A stretch of DNA of 17,615 bases from Clostridia bacterium (GTDB taxonomy: Bacteria; Bacillota; Clostridia; Christensenellales; Aristaeellaceae). The notes under the pieces are model-generated. The model saw only the letters and a list, made by a program, of their open reading frames with translations, ran no database searches and was not told the origin of the DNA. Position 1 is the stretch's first letter; each line of letters opens with the position of its first letter. The position numbers and the translations under genes are program-made. The stretch is from positions 1-17,615 of the forward strand of contig JAFUWR010000155.1 of NCBI GenBank assembly GCA_017471125.1. The letters run 5' to 3'. Below are positions 10,505-17,258 of the stretch, one piece after another.

Positions 10505-10542
10505 CCGTCCCCGGCCCCGCGCGCAGCGGAGCCGGGCGACGG
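10505..10542 (-). terminator. Strong hairpin after livJ, probable attenuating terminator or mRNA stabiliser
   Basis: Nine bases after the livJ stop, the minus-strand RNA can form a very GC-rich stem of 16 pairs (one bulged G, one G-U pair) around a five-base loop, followed by CCG and only four T residues (10501-10498). The short T-run suggests partial termination or protection from 3' exonucleases. Either would give more binding protein than permease, as is common for ABC importers. Confidence 0.7.
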
Positions 10543-10550
10543 TGAAAGGC

Positions 10551-11684
10551 TTAGCCGTTGAAGCCCACGTAAGCGCCATCCTGGATGATGACGGCGGTGG
10601 GGGTCTTGGTCACGGCGCCGGACTCGTCCCAGGTCATGCTGCCGGTCAGGCCGTCCACCTGGAGGGTCTTGAACTGCTCGATCAGCAGCTCGCAGGCGTC
10701 CTCGGGAGAGGTGCTGCCGTCGATGCCGGCGTTCAGGCTGGCGGTGTACAGGGCGCACACGGCGTCGTAGCAGTCAGCGGCGAACTGGTTCGGGATCTCG
10801 CCGGTGATCTCCTGATAGCGGGCGACGAAGGCCTTGGTAGCCTCGTCCTCGGCGTCAGCGGAGAAGGGGGTCAGCATGAACACGCCCTCGGCCAGGGAGG
10901 CGTCGAAGCCCTCCATGGTCAGGATGCCGTCCATGCCGTCCACGCCGAAGAACACGGGCGCGTAGTCCATGGTCTTGGCGGTCTGGAGGATCATGGAAGC
11001 GGGGGTGTAGTAGATGGGCAGGAACACCAGGTCAGCGCCGGCGTCCTTCGCGTCGGAGACCTGCACGGAGAAGTCGGTGGTCTCGTCGGTGAAGGTGGTG
11101 GTGGACACGATCTCCAGGCCCAACTCGGCGGCCTCCTCGATGAAGGTCTGATAGATGCCGGTGGAGTAAGCGTCGGCGTTGTTGTAGATGATGGCGATCT
11201 TGGTGGCCAGGTCATGGTCCTTGATGTACACGGCGGACGCGCTGCCCTGGGCGGGATCGGTGAAGCACACTTGGAACACGTTGTCCTTGCCGGAGATGAC
11301 ATCGACGGAGGAGGCGGAGGGGGTCAGCATGAACACGCGGTCCTCGTTGGCCTGAGCGCCCACGGCGATGCAAGGGCTGGTGGTGGTGGTGCCGGCGATC
11401 ATCTGCGCGCCGTTGTCCAGCACGTTGTTGTAGGCGTTGATGGACTTCTCGGGGTCATGCTCGTCGTCCTCGCTCAGCAGCTCGACCTGCAGGCCGCCCT
11501 GGGCGTTGATCTGCTCGGCGGCGACCTGAGCGCCGTACTTGCAGGCGTTGCCGTAGATCGCGGCGGGACCGGTGAACGGGCCGATGACGCCGATCTTGAG
11601 GGCATCCTCAGCCAGAGCGGCGGAGGCGAGACCCATGACCATCACGATGGCGAGGATCATAGCGAAAGCCTTGTTGAACTTCAT
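10551..11684 (-). CDS. livJ: Branched-chain amino acid ABC transporter substrate-binding protein
   Basis: This 377-residue protein is the extracytoplasmic receptor of the liv transporter (periplasmic-binding-protein type I fold, LivJ/LivK family). A signal peptide of about 25 residues (MKFNKAFAMILAIVMVMGLA then SAALA) ends in an ALA cleavage motif before EDALKIGVIGPFTGPAA, the typical first beta strand of the family. There is no cysteine at the cleavage site, so it is not a predicted lipoprotein. The ATG at 11684 is chosen over an in-frame upstream extension because GGGAGG lies nine bases before it and the signal peptide begins there. The substrate is inferred from the operon; members of this family can also bind other amino acids, amides or urea. 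Confidence 0.93.
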   Translation of the reverse strand: MKFNKAFAMILAIVMVMGLASAALAEDALKIGVIGPFTGPAAIYGNACKYGAQVAAEQINAQGGLQVELLSEDDEHDPEKSINAYNNVLDNGAQMIAGTTTTSPCIAVGAQANEDRVFMLTPSASSVDVISGKDNVFQVCFTDPAQGSASAVYIKDHDLATKIAIIYNNADAYSTGIYQTFIEEAAELGLEIVSTTTFTDETTDFSVQVSDAKDAGADLVFLPIYYTPASMILQTAKTMDYAPVFFGVDGMDGILTMEGFDASLAEGVFMLTPFSADAEDEATKAFVARYQEITGEIPNQFAADCYDAVCALYTASLNAGIDGSTSPEDACELLIEQFKTLQVDGLTGSMTWDESGAVTKTPTAVIIQDGAYVGFNG

Positions 11685-11745
11685 AATCGTATTCCTCCCA
11701 AATTGATTTGCGATACGGCTTGCAAAACACATATCGTTAATGGTA

Positions 11746-11774
11746 AATATACATTTCAAGCACTTTATTGTCAA
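11746..11774 (-). promoter_or_regulatory. Promoter of the liv operon
   Basis: On the minus strand a perfect TTGACA (11774-11769) is followed after 17 bases by TATATT (11751-11746). Transcription would begin near 11739, leaving a leader of about 55 bases before the livJ ATG. I see no riboswitch or long leader-peptide attenuator in that leader. Confidence 0.85.
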
Positions 11775-11944
11775 GTGTCCCTTCAATGTGTTTTGGCGTA
11801 TTTTTCGTTATTTCTCATTTGAAGTCAAATTCGTCGTATCCTGCAAATCCGGGGACGCGGGCCGCGAAACCCGGCGGGAAATGCCGGGAAAACTTTGTTA
11901 ATAATGCTTTTTCACCGATAATCATGGGGTTTCACAAAACATGA

Positions 11945-11969
11945 TCGTAGGGGCGGCGTTGCGCCGCCC
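11945..11969 (+). repeat. REP-like palindrome, copy 1
   Basis: TCGTAG is followed by GGGCGGCG, a three-base loop TTG and CGCCGCCC, a perfect 8-pair stem (11951-11969). The GTAG-then-palindrome layout resembles bacterial REP elements. This copy points rightward, and its outer 11 bases TCGTAGGGGCG are the exact inverse of the ends of copies 2 and 3. Confidence 0.65.
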
Positions 11970-12001
11970 GCCGGGTACAACGTTGCAGGATGTACTCGGG
12001 C

Positions 12002-12026
12002 GGGCGCCGAAACGGCGCCCCTACGA
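12002..12026 (-). repeat. REP-like palindrome, copy 2
   Basis: GGGCGCCG, loop AAA, CGGCGCCC form a perfect 8-pair stem (12002-12020), followed by CTACGA. It is inverted relative to copy 1; together they span 11945-12026 with 11-base terminal inverted repeats, like a paired REP unit (BIME) or a very small MITE. Confidence 0.65.
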
Positions 12027-12075
12027 CTGGTCTTATGCAGTTCTATACGTTTTGAGGCAGACCGTATATCACTTC

Positions 12076-12101
12076 GGGCGCTGAGGGCAGCGCCCCTACG
12101 A
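12076..12101 (-). repeat. REP-like palindrome, copy 3
   Basis: GGGCGCTG, loop AGGG, CAGCGCCC form a perfect 8-pair stem (12076-12095), followed by CTACGA. It has the same orientation as copy 2 and the same last 11 bases (CGCCCCTACGA), but a different inner stem, with both arms changed together. Confidence 0.65.
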
Positions 12102-12118
12102 CGACATCGGGTATCGGA

Positions 12119-12145
12119 CTGATGCCTGGTGCCTGATGCCTGGTG
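12119..12145. repeat. Heptanucleotide tandem repeat, CCTGATG/CCTGGTG type
   Basis: The plus strand reads (C)CTGATG, CCTGGTG, CCTGATG, CCTGGTG: just under four seven-base units with two alternating variants, giving a 13-base direct repeat with period 14. It lies in non-coding DNA just downstream of the sugar permease gene. Confidence 0.75.
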
Positions 12146-12157
12146 ACTCGGTCCCCC

Positions 12158-12178
12158 TACTGCCTACTCCCTACTGCC
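12158..12178. repeat. Heptanucleotide tandem repeat, TACTGCC/TACTCCC type
   Basis: Three seven-base units (TACTGCC, TACTCCC, TACTGCC) lie immediately downstream of the sugar permease stop codon. As in the neighbouring tract, two variants alternate and the larger period is 14. Confidence 0.7.
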
Positions 12179-12182
12179 TCGA

Positions 12183-13079
12183 TCACTTCACCGCGCCGTC
12201 CACCATGCCCTGCACGATGTACTTCTGCGCGAAGATATAGAGGATGATGATGGGCAGCATCGCCAGCAGGGTGGAGACCATGATGAGGTTCCACTGCTTG
12301 ACGAAGGAGCCGATGAAGCCCTGCACCGCCAGCGGGATGGTGCGCACCTCGCCGTTGGAGCCCAGGAGCAGCAGCGGCAGCAGGTAGTCGTTCCAGATCC
12401 ACAGACCGTTCAGCACCAGCACGGTGACGAACACGGGCTGCAGCAGCGGCAGCACGATGCGGAAGAAGGTGCCCGCGCGGGAGCAGCCGTCGATGTCCGC
12501 GGCCTCCTCGATCTCCAGCGGGATGTTCTTCACGAACCCGTGGAAGATGAAGATGGTCATGGACTCGCCGAAGCCCAGGTAGGCGAACACCAGGCCGCCG
12601 TGGGAACGCAGCAGCGGCAGGTGCAGGAAGTTGCCCAGGTCCCTGAACCAGGTGATCAGCGGGAACATGACGACCTGGAACGGTATGACCATCGCGGCCA
12701 CGAACATCATGAACAGGAAGGTGGACCACTTGGTCTTGTTGCGGACCAGCACCCATGCCGTCATGGCCGAGCAGATGGAGATGACCGCCAGGGAGAGGAC
12801 GGTGATGATGACCGAGTCCTTCAGGGCTTTCAGGAAGTTGAAGGTCGGGTTGTTCCACACGGCCACCACGTTGTCCACGAAGTTGCCCCAGTTGGTCGGC
12901 AGACCGACGGCGGAGTTGATGATCTCCGCGTTGGTGCGGGCGGAGTTCATCAGCACGATGAAGAACGGCAGCATGAACAGTATGAACAGGAGGATACAGC
13001 CGATCTCCGCCAGGACGCGCAGGCGCTTTTGACGGGCCTTGTTCTGACCCACGATCTCGAGGGCGTTGTACTGCGACAT
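12183..13079 (-). CDS. Sugar ABC transporter permease (MalG/LacG type)
   Basis: This 298-residue inner-membrane permease belongs to the MalG side of the carbohydrate uptake (CUT1) family. It has an N-terminal hydrophobic helix near residues 25-44, four or five more helices, and the EAA loop at about 192-211 (EAADIDGCSRAG then FFRIVLPLL), which docks on the transport ATPase. C-terminal QKYIVQGMVDGAVK is the usual MalG-type tail (family pattern Q-x-x-x-x-x-G-L-x-x-G-A-V-K). The ATG shares one base with the stop of the preceding permease gene (TAATG), with a perfect AAGGAGGTGG upstream, so the two permeases are translationally coupled. The sugar is not readable from the permease. Confidence 0.93.
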   Translation of the reverse strand: MSQYNALEIVGQNKARQKRLRVLAEIGCILLFILFMLPFFIVLMNSARTNAEIINSAVGLPTNWGNFVDNVVAVWNNPTFNFLKALKDSVIITVLSLAVISICSAMTAWVLVRNKTKWSTFLFMMFVAAMVIPFQVVMFPLITWFRDLGNFLHLPLLRSHGGLVFAYLGFGESMTIFIFHGFVKNIPLEIEEAADIDGCSRAGTFFRIVLPLLQPVFVTVLVLNGLWIWNDYLLPLLLLGSNGEVRTIPLAVQGFIGSFVKQWNLIMVSTLLAMLPIIILYIFAQKYIVQGMVDGAVK

Positions 13080-13996
13080 TACATCTCCACCTCCTTGGAC
13101 TTGTTGATGGAGACCTGCACCAGCGACACGACCACCAGCACCACGAAGAAGATGACGGCCTTGGCCTGGCCCTGGGCCATCTTGGAGTACTTGAAGGCGG
13201 TGTTGTAGATGTTCAGCGCCAGCAGCTCGGAGGCCTGCACCGGCGTCTTCATGAACATCGCCACGGGGCCGCCGTTGGTCAGCGCCAGGTTCACGTCGTA
13301 CATCTTGAAGGACGTGGTCAGCGTCAGGAACAGGGAGATGGTGAAGGCGTTGGCCATCAGCGGGATCAGGATCTTCCGCACCCGCACCCAGTAGGTCGCG
13401 CCGTCCACGGAGGCAGCCTCCATGACCTGCTGGGAGATGCCCTGGATGGACGCCACGTAGATCATCATGATGTAGCCGGCGTACTGCCAGGTGTTCACGG
13501 TGACCATGGCCCCCACGACGGTGTTGGCGTTGGTGATGAGCGAAGACGACAGCCACCCCAGGCCCAGCGACTTGCCCACCGCGGGCAGGATGCTGGAGAA
13601 GATGAACTGCCAGATGGAGCCCAGCACGATGCCGCCGATCAGGTTCGGCACGAAGAAGCCCGCGCGGTACAGGTTGCGGCCCTTGACCTGGCTGGTCACC
13701 AAGAGCGCCATCAGGAACGCCACGACGTTTACGGCGATGACGTTGAAGATGGTGAATTCCACCGTCACCAGGAAGGCGTGCAGGAAGCCCGGCTCGGTGA
13801 AGATGGTCTTATAGTTGGACAGACCGATCACGTTCTTCGCCGCGTTGACGCCGTCCCAGTCGGTGAAGGAATAGTAGATACCGATGATGAACGGTATGAT
13901 GATGACCATGAGGAACGCCAGCACCGTGGGCACCAAAAACAGGAACTCGGTGAGCTTGCGTTCGCGCTGGCCGGAAAAGAATTTCTGCTTTTCCAT
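13079..13996 (-). CDS. Sugar ABC transporter permease (MalF/LacF type)
   Basis: This 305-residue permease is the partner of the MalG-type protein. After a short basic N-terminus there is a first helix at about 17-43 (LFLVPTVLAFLMVIIIPFII) and the family segment YYSFTDWDG. The EAA loop is visible at about 193-212 (EAASVDGATYWVRVRKI, then LIP). The segment MYDVNLALTNGGP near 232-244 is typical of MalF/LacF/UgpA proteins. It lacks the long periplasmic insert of enterobacterial MalF, as expected for the short form. The ATG has a GGGGG purine run about eight bases upstream. It follows the binding-protein gene after a 68-base spacer with a hairpin. Confidence 0.93.
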   Translation of the reverse strand: MEKQKFFSGQRERKLTEFLFLVPTVLAFLMVIIIPFIIGIYYSFTDWDGVNAAKNVIGLSNYKTIFTEPGFLHAFLVTVEFTIFNVIAVNVVAFLMALLVTSQVKGRNLYRAGFFVPNLIGGIVLGSIWQFIFSSILPAVGKSLGLGWLSSSLITNANTVVGAMVTVNTWQYAGYIMMIYVASIQGISQQVMEAASVDGATYWVRVRKILIPLMANAFTISLFLTLTTSFKMYDVNLALTNGGPVAMFMKTPVQASELLALNIYNTAFKYSKMAQGQAKAVIFFVVLVVVSLVQVSINKSKEVEM

Positions 13997-14025
13997 GTGG
14001 TTTTCCCCCTCGATTTTATGAAAAT

Positions 14026-14050
14026 GCCGGAGAGGTTTGCCCTCCCCGGC
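14026..14050 (-). terminator. Hairpin between binding-protein and permease genes, probable attenuator
   Basis: Fourteen bases after the binding-protein stop, the minus-strand RNA forms a 10-pair stem (arms GCCGGGGAGG and CCTCTCCGGC, one G-U pair) around the loop GCAAA, followed by ATTTTCAT. The T-run is short, so partial termination or 3' protection is likely. It sits where malE-malF hairpins reduce permease expression relative to the binding protein in other bacteria. Confidence 0.72.
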
Positions 14051-14064
14051 GATATGGGGTCAAA

Positions 14065-15303
14065 TTACAGGGTGGGGATGGTGGCGATGGCGTCCTTCAT
14101 CATCTGCTCGAAGGTGGGCTCGTCGATGGCGCCGGAGGCCAGCAGCTCATAGATCGCGCCCAGGGTGCCCATGCCGAAGCCGTCGGGCAGCTTGTACTGC
14201 TGCCAGGAGTAGGTCTTGCCAGCGGCGTTCCACTCCATGACGGACTTGGACAGGGGGGTGGCGGGAGCCAGGGTCACGTTGGTGAACGCGGGCACCATGG
14301 CGGCCTTGTTGACCATGTAGTCATGGCCGGCCTCGGTGGTGGCCAGGGCGTTCAGGAAGTCGATGGCTTCCTCGGTGTTGCCGGCGTTCTGGTTCACGAC
14401 GTACCAGGAGGGCGCGTTCACCAGGATGCCGTCGGTGTCCTCATGCATGAAGGCATGGGGCGCGTAGGCCATCGGGAACTCGACGCCCAGGGCCACGATG
14501 TTGGGATCCATCCAGTTGCCCTGATGATAGAACGCGGTCTGGCCATTGGCGAACGCGGCCAGCTGCATATCCTGGGTGCCGTTCAAAAGCATCTCGGGAT
14601 CGGAATACTGGAAGATCAGGGCGACGTACTCGCAGTACTGATGGAAGCGCTCCTCGTCGACCTCGCCCTGCATCACCTGGTCGATGACGGAGGTGTCGTT
14701 GCGATCCAGGCCCACGGTCAGGTACACATTGAAGTTGTGCAGGCCAGTGACCCAGGTCATGCCCGCGGCGGTGCTGGCGGTCATGGAGACCACGGCGGTC
14801 AGGCCCAGCTCATCCTTCATGGAATCCAGCTTCTCGAACGCGGCCTTGTAGGCGTCCACGTTGGTCAGCGTGGCGGGGTCGATCTCGGCCTTGGCCAGGA
14901 TGTCGGCGTTGTAGGCCATGCCGTAGCCCTCGACGGCCACGGGGAAGCCCACGACCTTGTCGCCGTCCATGTACTGAGCGGCGGTGTACTGGGTCCACTC
15001 GGCGCCGGTCTGATCGGCGATCTTGTCCTTGTAGAGCTCATAGCCGGTGGGACCCTCGATGACGAAGATGTCGGGCTCCTTGCCGGAGGCGAACTCGGCC
15101 TTCAGCGCGGTGTTGTAGTCGCTGGAGCCGCCAGCGGTGATGACCTTGACGTTCTTGCCGGTCTCGGCGGAGTAGGCGGCCGCGTACTCCTGCAGCGCGG
15201 CGTCGATCTCGACCTTGTTCTGGACGATGGTGATGTCGGCCAGGGCGGACACGGCGGAGAACGCCATGACCAGTGCGAGAACCATTACGAGAACCTTCTT
15301 CAT
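14065..15303 (-). CDS. Extracellular sugar-binding protein of an ABC importer (SBP family 1)
   Basis: This 412-residue receptor captures a sugar outside the membrane and hands it to the two downstream permeases. Residues 1-22 (MKKVLVMVLALVMAFSAVSA then LA) are a clear signal peptide cut before DITIVQ; there is no lipobox cysteine. Family-1 features include SDYNTALKAEFASGKEPDIF at about 61-80 and a later tryptophan-rich ligand area (GNWMDP, APSWYVVNQN, GKTYSWQQY). The ATG at 15303 is supported by AGGAGG eight bases upstream and by the signal peptide; in-frame codons further upstream lie inside the leader. The ligand is probably an alpha-glucoside oligosaccharide because a GH13 glucosidase is divergently transcribed next to it, but this is inference. 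Confidence 0.92.
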   Translation of the reverse strand: MKKVLVMVLALVMAFSAVSALADITIVQNKVEIDAALQEYAAAYSAETGKNVKVITAGGSSDYNTALKAEFASGKEPDIFVIEGPTGYELYKDKIADQTGAEWTQYTAAQYMDGDKVVGFPVAVEGYGMAYNADILAKAEIDPATLTNVDAYKAAFEKLDSMKDELGLTAVVSMTASTAAGMTWVTGLHNFNVYLTVGLDRNDTSVIDQVMQGEVDEERFHQYCEYVALIFQYSDPEMLLNGTQDMQLAAFANGQTAFYHQGNWMDPNIVALGVEFPMAYAPHAFMHEDTDGILVNAPSWYVVNQNAGNTEEAIDFLNALATTEAGHDYMVNKAAMVPAFTNVTLAPATPLSKSVMEWNAAGKTYSWQQYKLPDGFGMGTLGAIYELLASGAIDEPTFEQMMKDAIATIPTL

Positions 15304-15347
15304 AACAAGTTCCTCCTGAAATGAATTAGTCGTAAAGACCATGCTAA

Positions 15348-15377
15348 ATTATACTACATAAAGGGGTGAAATGTCAA
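15348..15377 (-). promoter_or_regulatory. Promoter of the sugar ABC transporter operon
   Basis: On the minus strand a perfect TTGACA (15377-15372) and a perfect TATAAT (15353-15348) are 18 bases apart. Transcription would start near 15341, leaving a leader of about 38 bases. A promoter this close to consensus next to a catabolic gene suggests control by a repressor, but none is encoded here. Confidence 0.88.
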
Positions 15378-15465
15378 TATCTCCTTACATCGTCATACAT
15401 AATTAACAGTTTTTTTGTAGGTTGTTTGCATGATATGGATAAACGAATTACCACTGTTTGTGTAG

Positions 15466-15504
15466 GTCATATTCGCGTATTGTCAAATTTCTACCAAATA
15501 TGAC
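15466..15504. promoter_or_regulatory. Candidate operator: inverted repeat next to the glucosidase promoter
   Basis: GTCATATT (15466-15473) and AATATGAC (15497-15504) are exact inverse copies 31 bases apart, about three helical turns. The right arm directly abuts the -35 box of the glucosidase promoter. An eight-base inverted repeat can occur by chance in an AT-rich spacer of this size, so it is only a candidate. Confidence 0.25.
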
Positions 15505-15533
15505 TTGCCAAAATACCCGGCTTGCGCTACAAT
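15505..15533 (+). promoter_or_regulatory. Promoter of the glucosidase gene
   Basis: TTGCCA (15505-15510) and TACAAT (15528-15533) are 17 bases apart. Transcription would start near 15540, giving a leader of about 29 bases. It is divergent from the sugar transporter promoter about 130 bases away, so one regulator could control both. Confidence 0.75.
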
Positions 15534-15568
15534 GTTGGACAGACAAACACCCCGAAGGAGGATCAACC

Positions 15569-17242
15569 ATGTCAAATGAAAAGCGCGTCTGGTGGAAGGA
15601 AGCCGTGGTCTACCAGATCTATCCCCGCTCCTTTGCCGACTCCAACGGCGACGGCATCGGCGACCTGAACGGCATCACCGCCCACCTCGACTATTTGAAG
15701 GAGCTGGGCGTGGACGTGATCTGGTGCTCCCCCATCTACGCCTCCCCCAACGACGACAACGGCTACGACATCTCCGACTACCAGGCCATCATGGAGGAGT
15801 TCGGCACCATGGCGGACTTCGACCGCATGCTCGAGGGCATCCACGCCCGGGGCATGAAGCTGGTGATGGACCTGGTGGCGAACCACACGTCCGACGAGCA
15901 CAAGTGGTTCATCGAGAGCCGCAAGTCCAAGGACAACCCCTACCGCGACTACTACATCTGGAAGGACGCCAAGGACGGCAAGGCGCCCAACAACTGGGGC
16001 GGCTGCTTCTCCGGCTCGGCCTGGGAGTACGACCCCGCCACCGACCAGTATTTCATGCACCTGTTCTCCAAGCGCCAGCCGGACCTCAACTGGGCCAACC
16101 CCAAGGTCCGGGACGAGATCTTCGACATGATGACCTGGTGGTGCGAGAAGGGCATCGACGGCTTCCGCATGGACGTCATCGGCATGATCGGCAAGGAGAG
16201 CTTCGTGGACGGCGAGGTCGCGCCCGGGGCGCTGTACGGCAACGGCGGCCCCTACTACCAGCACACGGAGACCACCCACAAGTACCTCAAGGAGATGCGT
16301 AAGCGGGTGCTCGACAAGTTCGACCTCATCACCATCGGCGAGGCCGGCGGCGGCACCGGAGACGCCATCCGCTATTCCGGCTATGACCGTGCGGAGCTGA
16401 ACATGACCTTCGGCTTCGAGCATACCGACGACATCAACGACCACACCGAGCTGGGCAAGTGGTCCGACCACGGCTCGCCCTTAAACGAGGTGCGCGAGGT
16501 GCTGAACCGCTGGCAGCTCGACCTGCAGGGCAAGGCGTGGAACACCGTGTACATGTCGAACCACGACCAGCCTCGGCAGGTCAGCCGCTTCGGCAACGAC
16601 AGCCCCCTGTGGCGGGAAAAGAGTGCCAAGATGCTGGGCACGCTGCTGCACATGATGCGCGGCACGCCGTTCATCTACCAGGGCGAGGAGCTGGGCATGA
16701 CCAACATCTACTTCAAGTCCATTGACCAGTACAAGGACGTGGAGGTCCACAACGCCTGGCGTCAGTGGGTGGAGCCGGGACTGGTGGACGCCCAGGACAT
16801 GCTGCGCTGGTACGCCAAGATCGCCCGGGACAACGCCCGCACGCCCATGCAGTGGGACGCCACCGCCAACGCCGGGTTCACCACCGGCACGCCCTGGATC
16901 GACGTGAACCCCAACTACCTGGCCGTCAACGCCGAGGCGGAGATGAAGGACCCCGACAGCGTGTTCAATTACTATAAAAAGCTGATCGCGCTGCGGCATG
17001 CCCACGACATCGTCGTCTACGGCGCGTTCGAGCCGCTGCTTACAGACGACCCGAGCGTCTACGCCTACCGGCGCGCGCTGGACGGGCAGGTTTTGACGGT
17101 GCTGTGCAACTGGACCGACCGCACCGCACCCTGCGCATTGAACGACGACTTCACGGGCGAGGAGCTCATCTCCAACTACCCCGCCCACAAGCCGGGCTCC
17201 CTCTATCCCTACGAGGCCCGGGTGTTCCTCAAATCAGTGTAA
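15569..17242 (+). CDS. malL: GH13 alpha-glucosidase, probably oligo-1,6-glucosidase (subfamily 31)
   Basis: This 557-residue cytoplasmic enzyme (no signal peptide) has the full set of GH13 regions: a metal-site loop DSNGDGIGD at 24-32, region I DLVANH at 101-106, QPDLNW at 170-175 (the oligo-1,6-glucosidase subgroup marker), region II GFRMD with nucleophile D202, region III with acid/base E258 (TIGEA), and region IV NHD at 331-333. Val203 after the nucleophile is the residue linked to alpha-1,6 preference in GH13_31. It would release glucose from the non-reducing end of isomalto-type oligosaccharides. The ATG at 15569 has AAGGAGG upstream; the 37 in-frame codons before it cover the promoter. 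Trehalose-6-phosphate hydrolase is a relative, but an ABC importer beside it rather than a PTS makes that less likely. No clear terminator follows. Confidence 0.9.
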   Translation: MSNEKRVWWKEAVVYQIYPRSFADSNGDGIGDLNGITAHLDYLKELGVDVIWCSPIYASPNDDNGYDISDYQAIMEEFGTMADFDRMLEGIHARGMKLVMDLVANHTSDEHKWFIESRKSKDNPYRDYYIWKDAKDGKAPNNWGGCFSGSAWEYDPATDQYFMHLFSKRQPDLNWANPKVRDEIFDMMTWWCEKGIDGFRMDVIGMIGKESFVDGEVAPGALYGNGGPYYQHTETTHKYLKEMRKRVLDKFDLITIGEAGGGTGDAIRYSGYDRAELNMTFGFEHTDDINDHTELGKWSDHGSPLNEVREVLNRWQLDLQGKAWNTVYMSNHDQPRQVSRFGNDSPLWREKSAKMLGTLLHMMRGTPFIYQGEELGMTNIYFKSIDQYKDVEVHNAWRQWVEPGLVDAQDMLRWYAKIARDNARTPMQWDATANAGFTTGTPWIDVNPNYLAVNAEAEMKDPDSVFNYYKKLIALRHAHDIVVYGAFEPLLTDDPSVYAYRRALDGQVLTVLCNWTDRTAPCALNDDFTGEELISNYPAHKPGSLYPYEARVFLKSV

Positions 17243-17258
17243 ATTTACGTCCCCGCGC

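Larger units (their letters stand above)
11685..12182. other. 498-base intergenic region between livJ and the sugar permease gene
   Basis: No credible gene is seen here. The left part (11685-11820) is AT-rich and holds the liv promoter. A CCCGGC/GCCGGG hairpin lies at 11870-11888, with only a weak T-run on the minus side. The middle holds three REP-like palindromes (11945-12101). The right part holds two tracts of seven-base tandem repeats (12119-12145 and 12158-12178) ending right at the stop codon of the sugar permease gene. No convincing intrinsic terminator for the sugar operon is visible. Confidence 0.7.

Noticed and set aside
11945..12178. A CRISPR array or an integrative-element attachment site.
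   Set aside because: The units are too short and unevenly spaced for CRISPR, there are no spacers of regular length, no cas genes, and no integrase or tRNA gene nearby.
12157..12858. A 233-codon minus-strand frame overlapping the sugar permease gene.
   Set aside because: It is the permease gene in another frame and extends into tandem repeats; low-complexity His/Arg/Gly/Ala/Pro composition.
15441..15460. A catabolite-repression (cre-like) site around the sequence TAAACGAATTACCA.
   Set aside because: The spacing between the conserved TG, CG and CA positions does not fit the cre consensus and the dyad symmetry is poor.
15458..15568. A possible 37-residue N-terminal extension of the glucosidase.
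   Set aside because: These codons cover the candidate operator and the promoter, while the ATG at 15569 has a strong ribosome binding site and starts the protein where the family starts.
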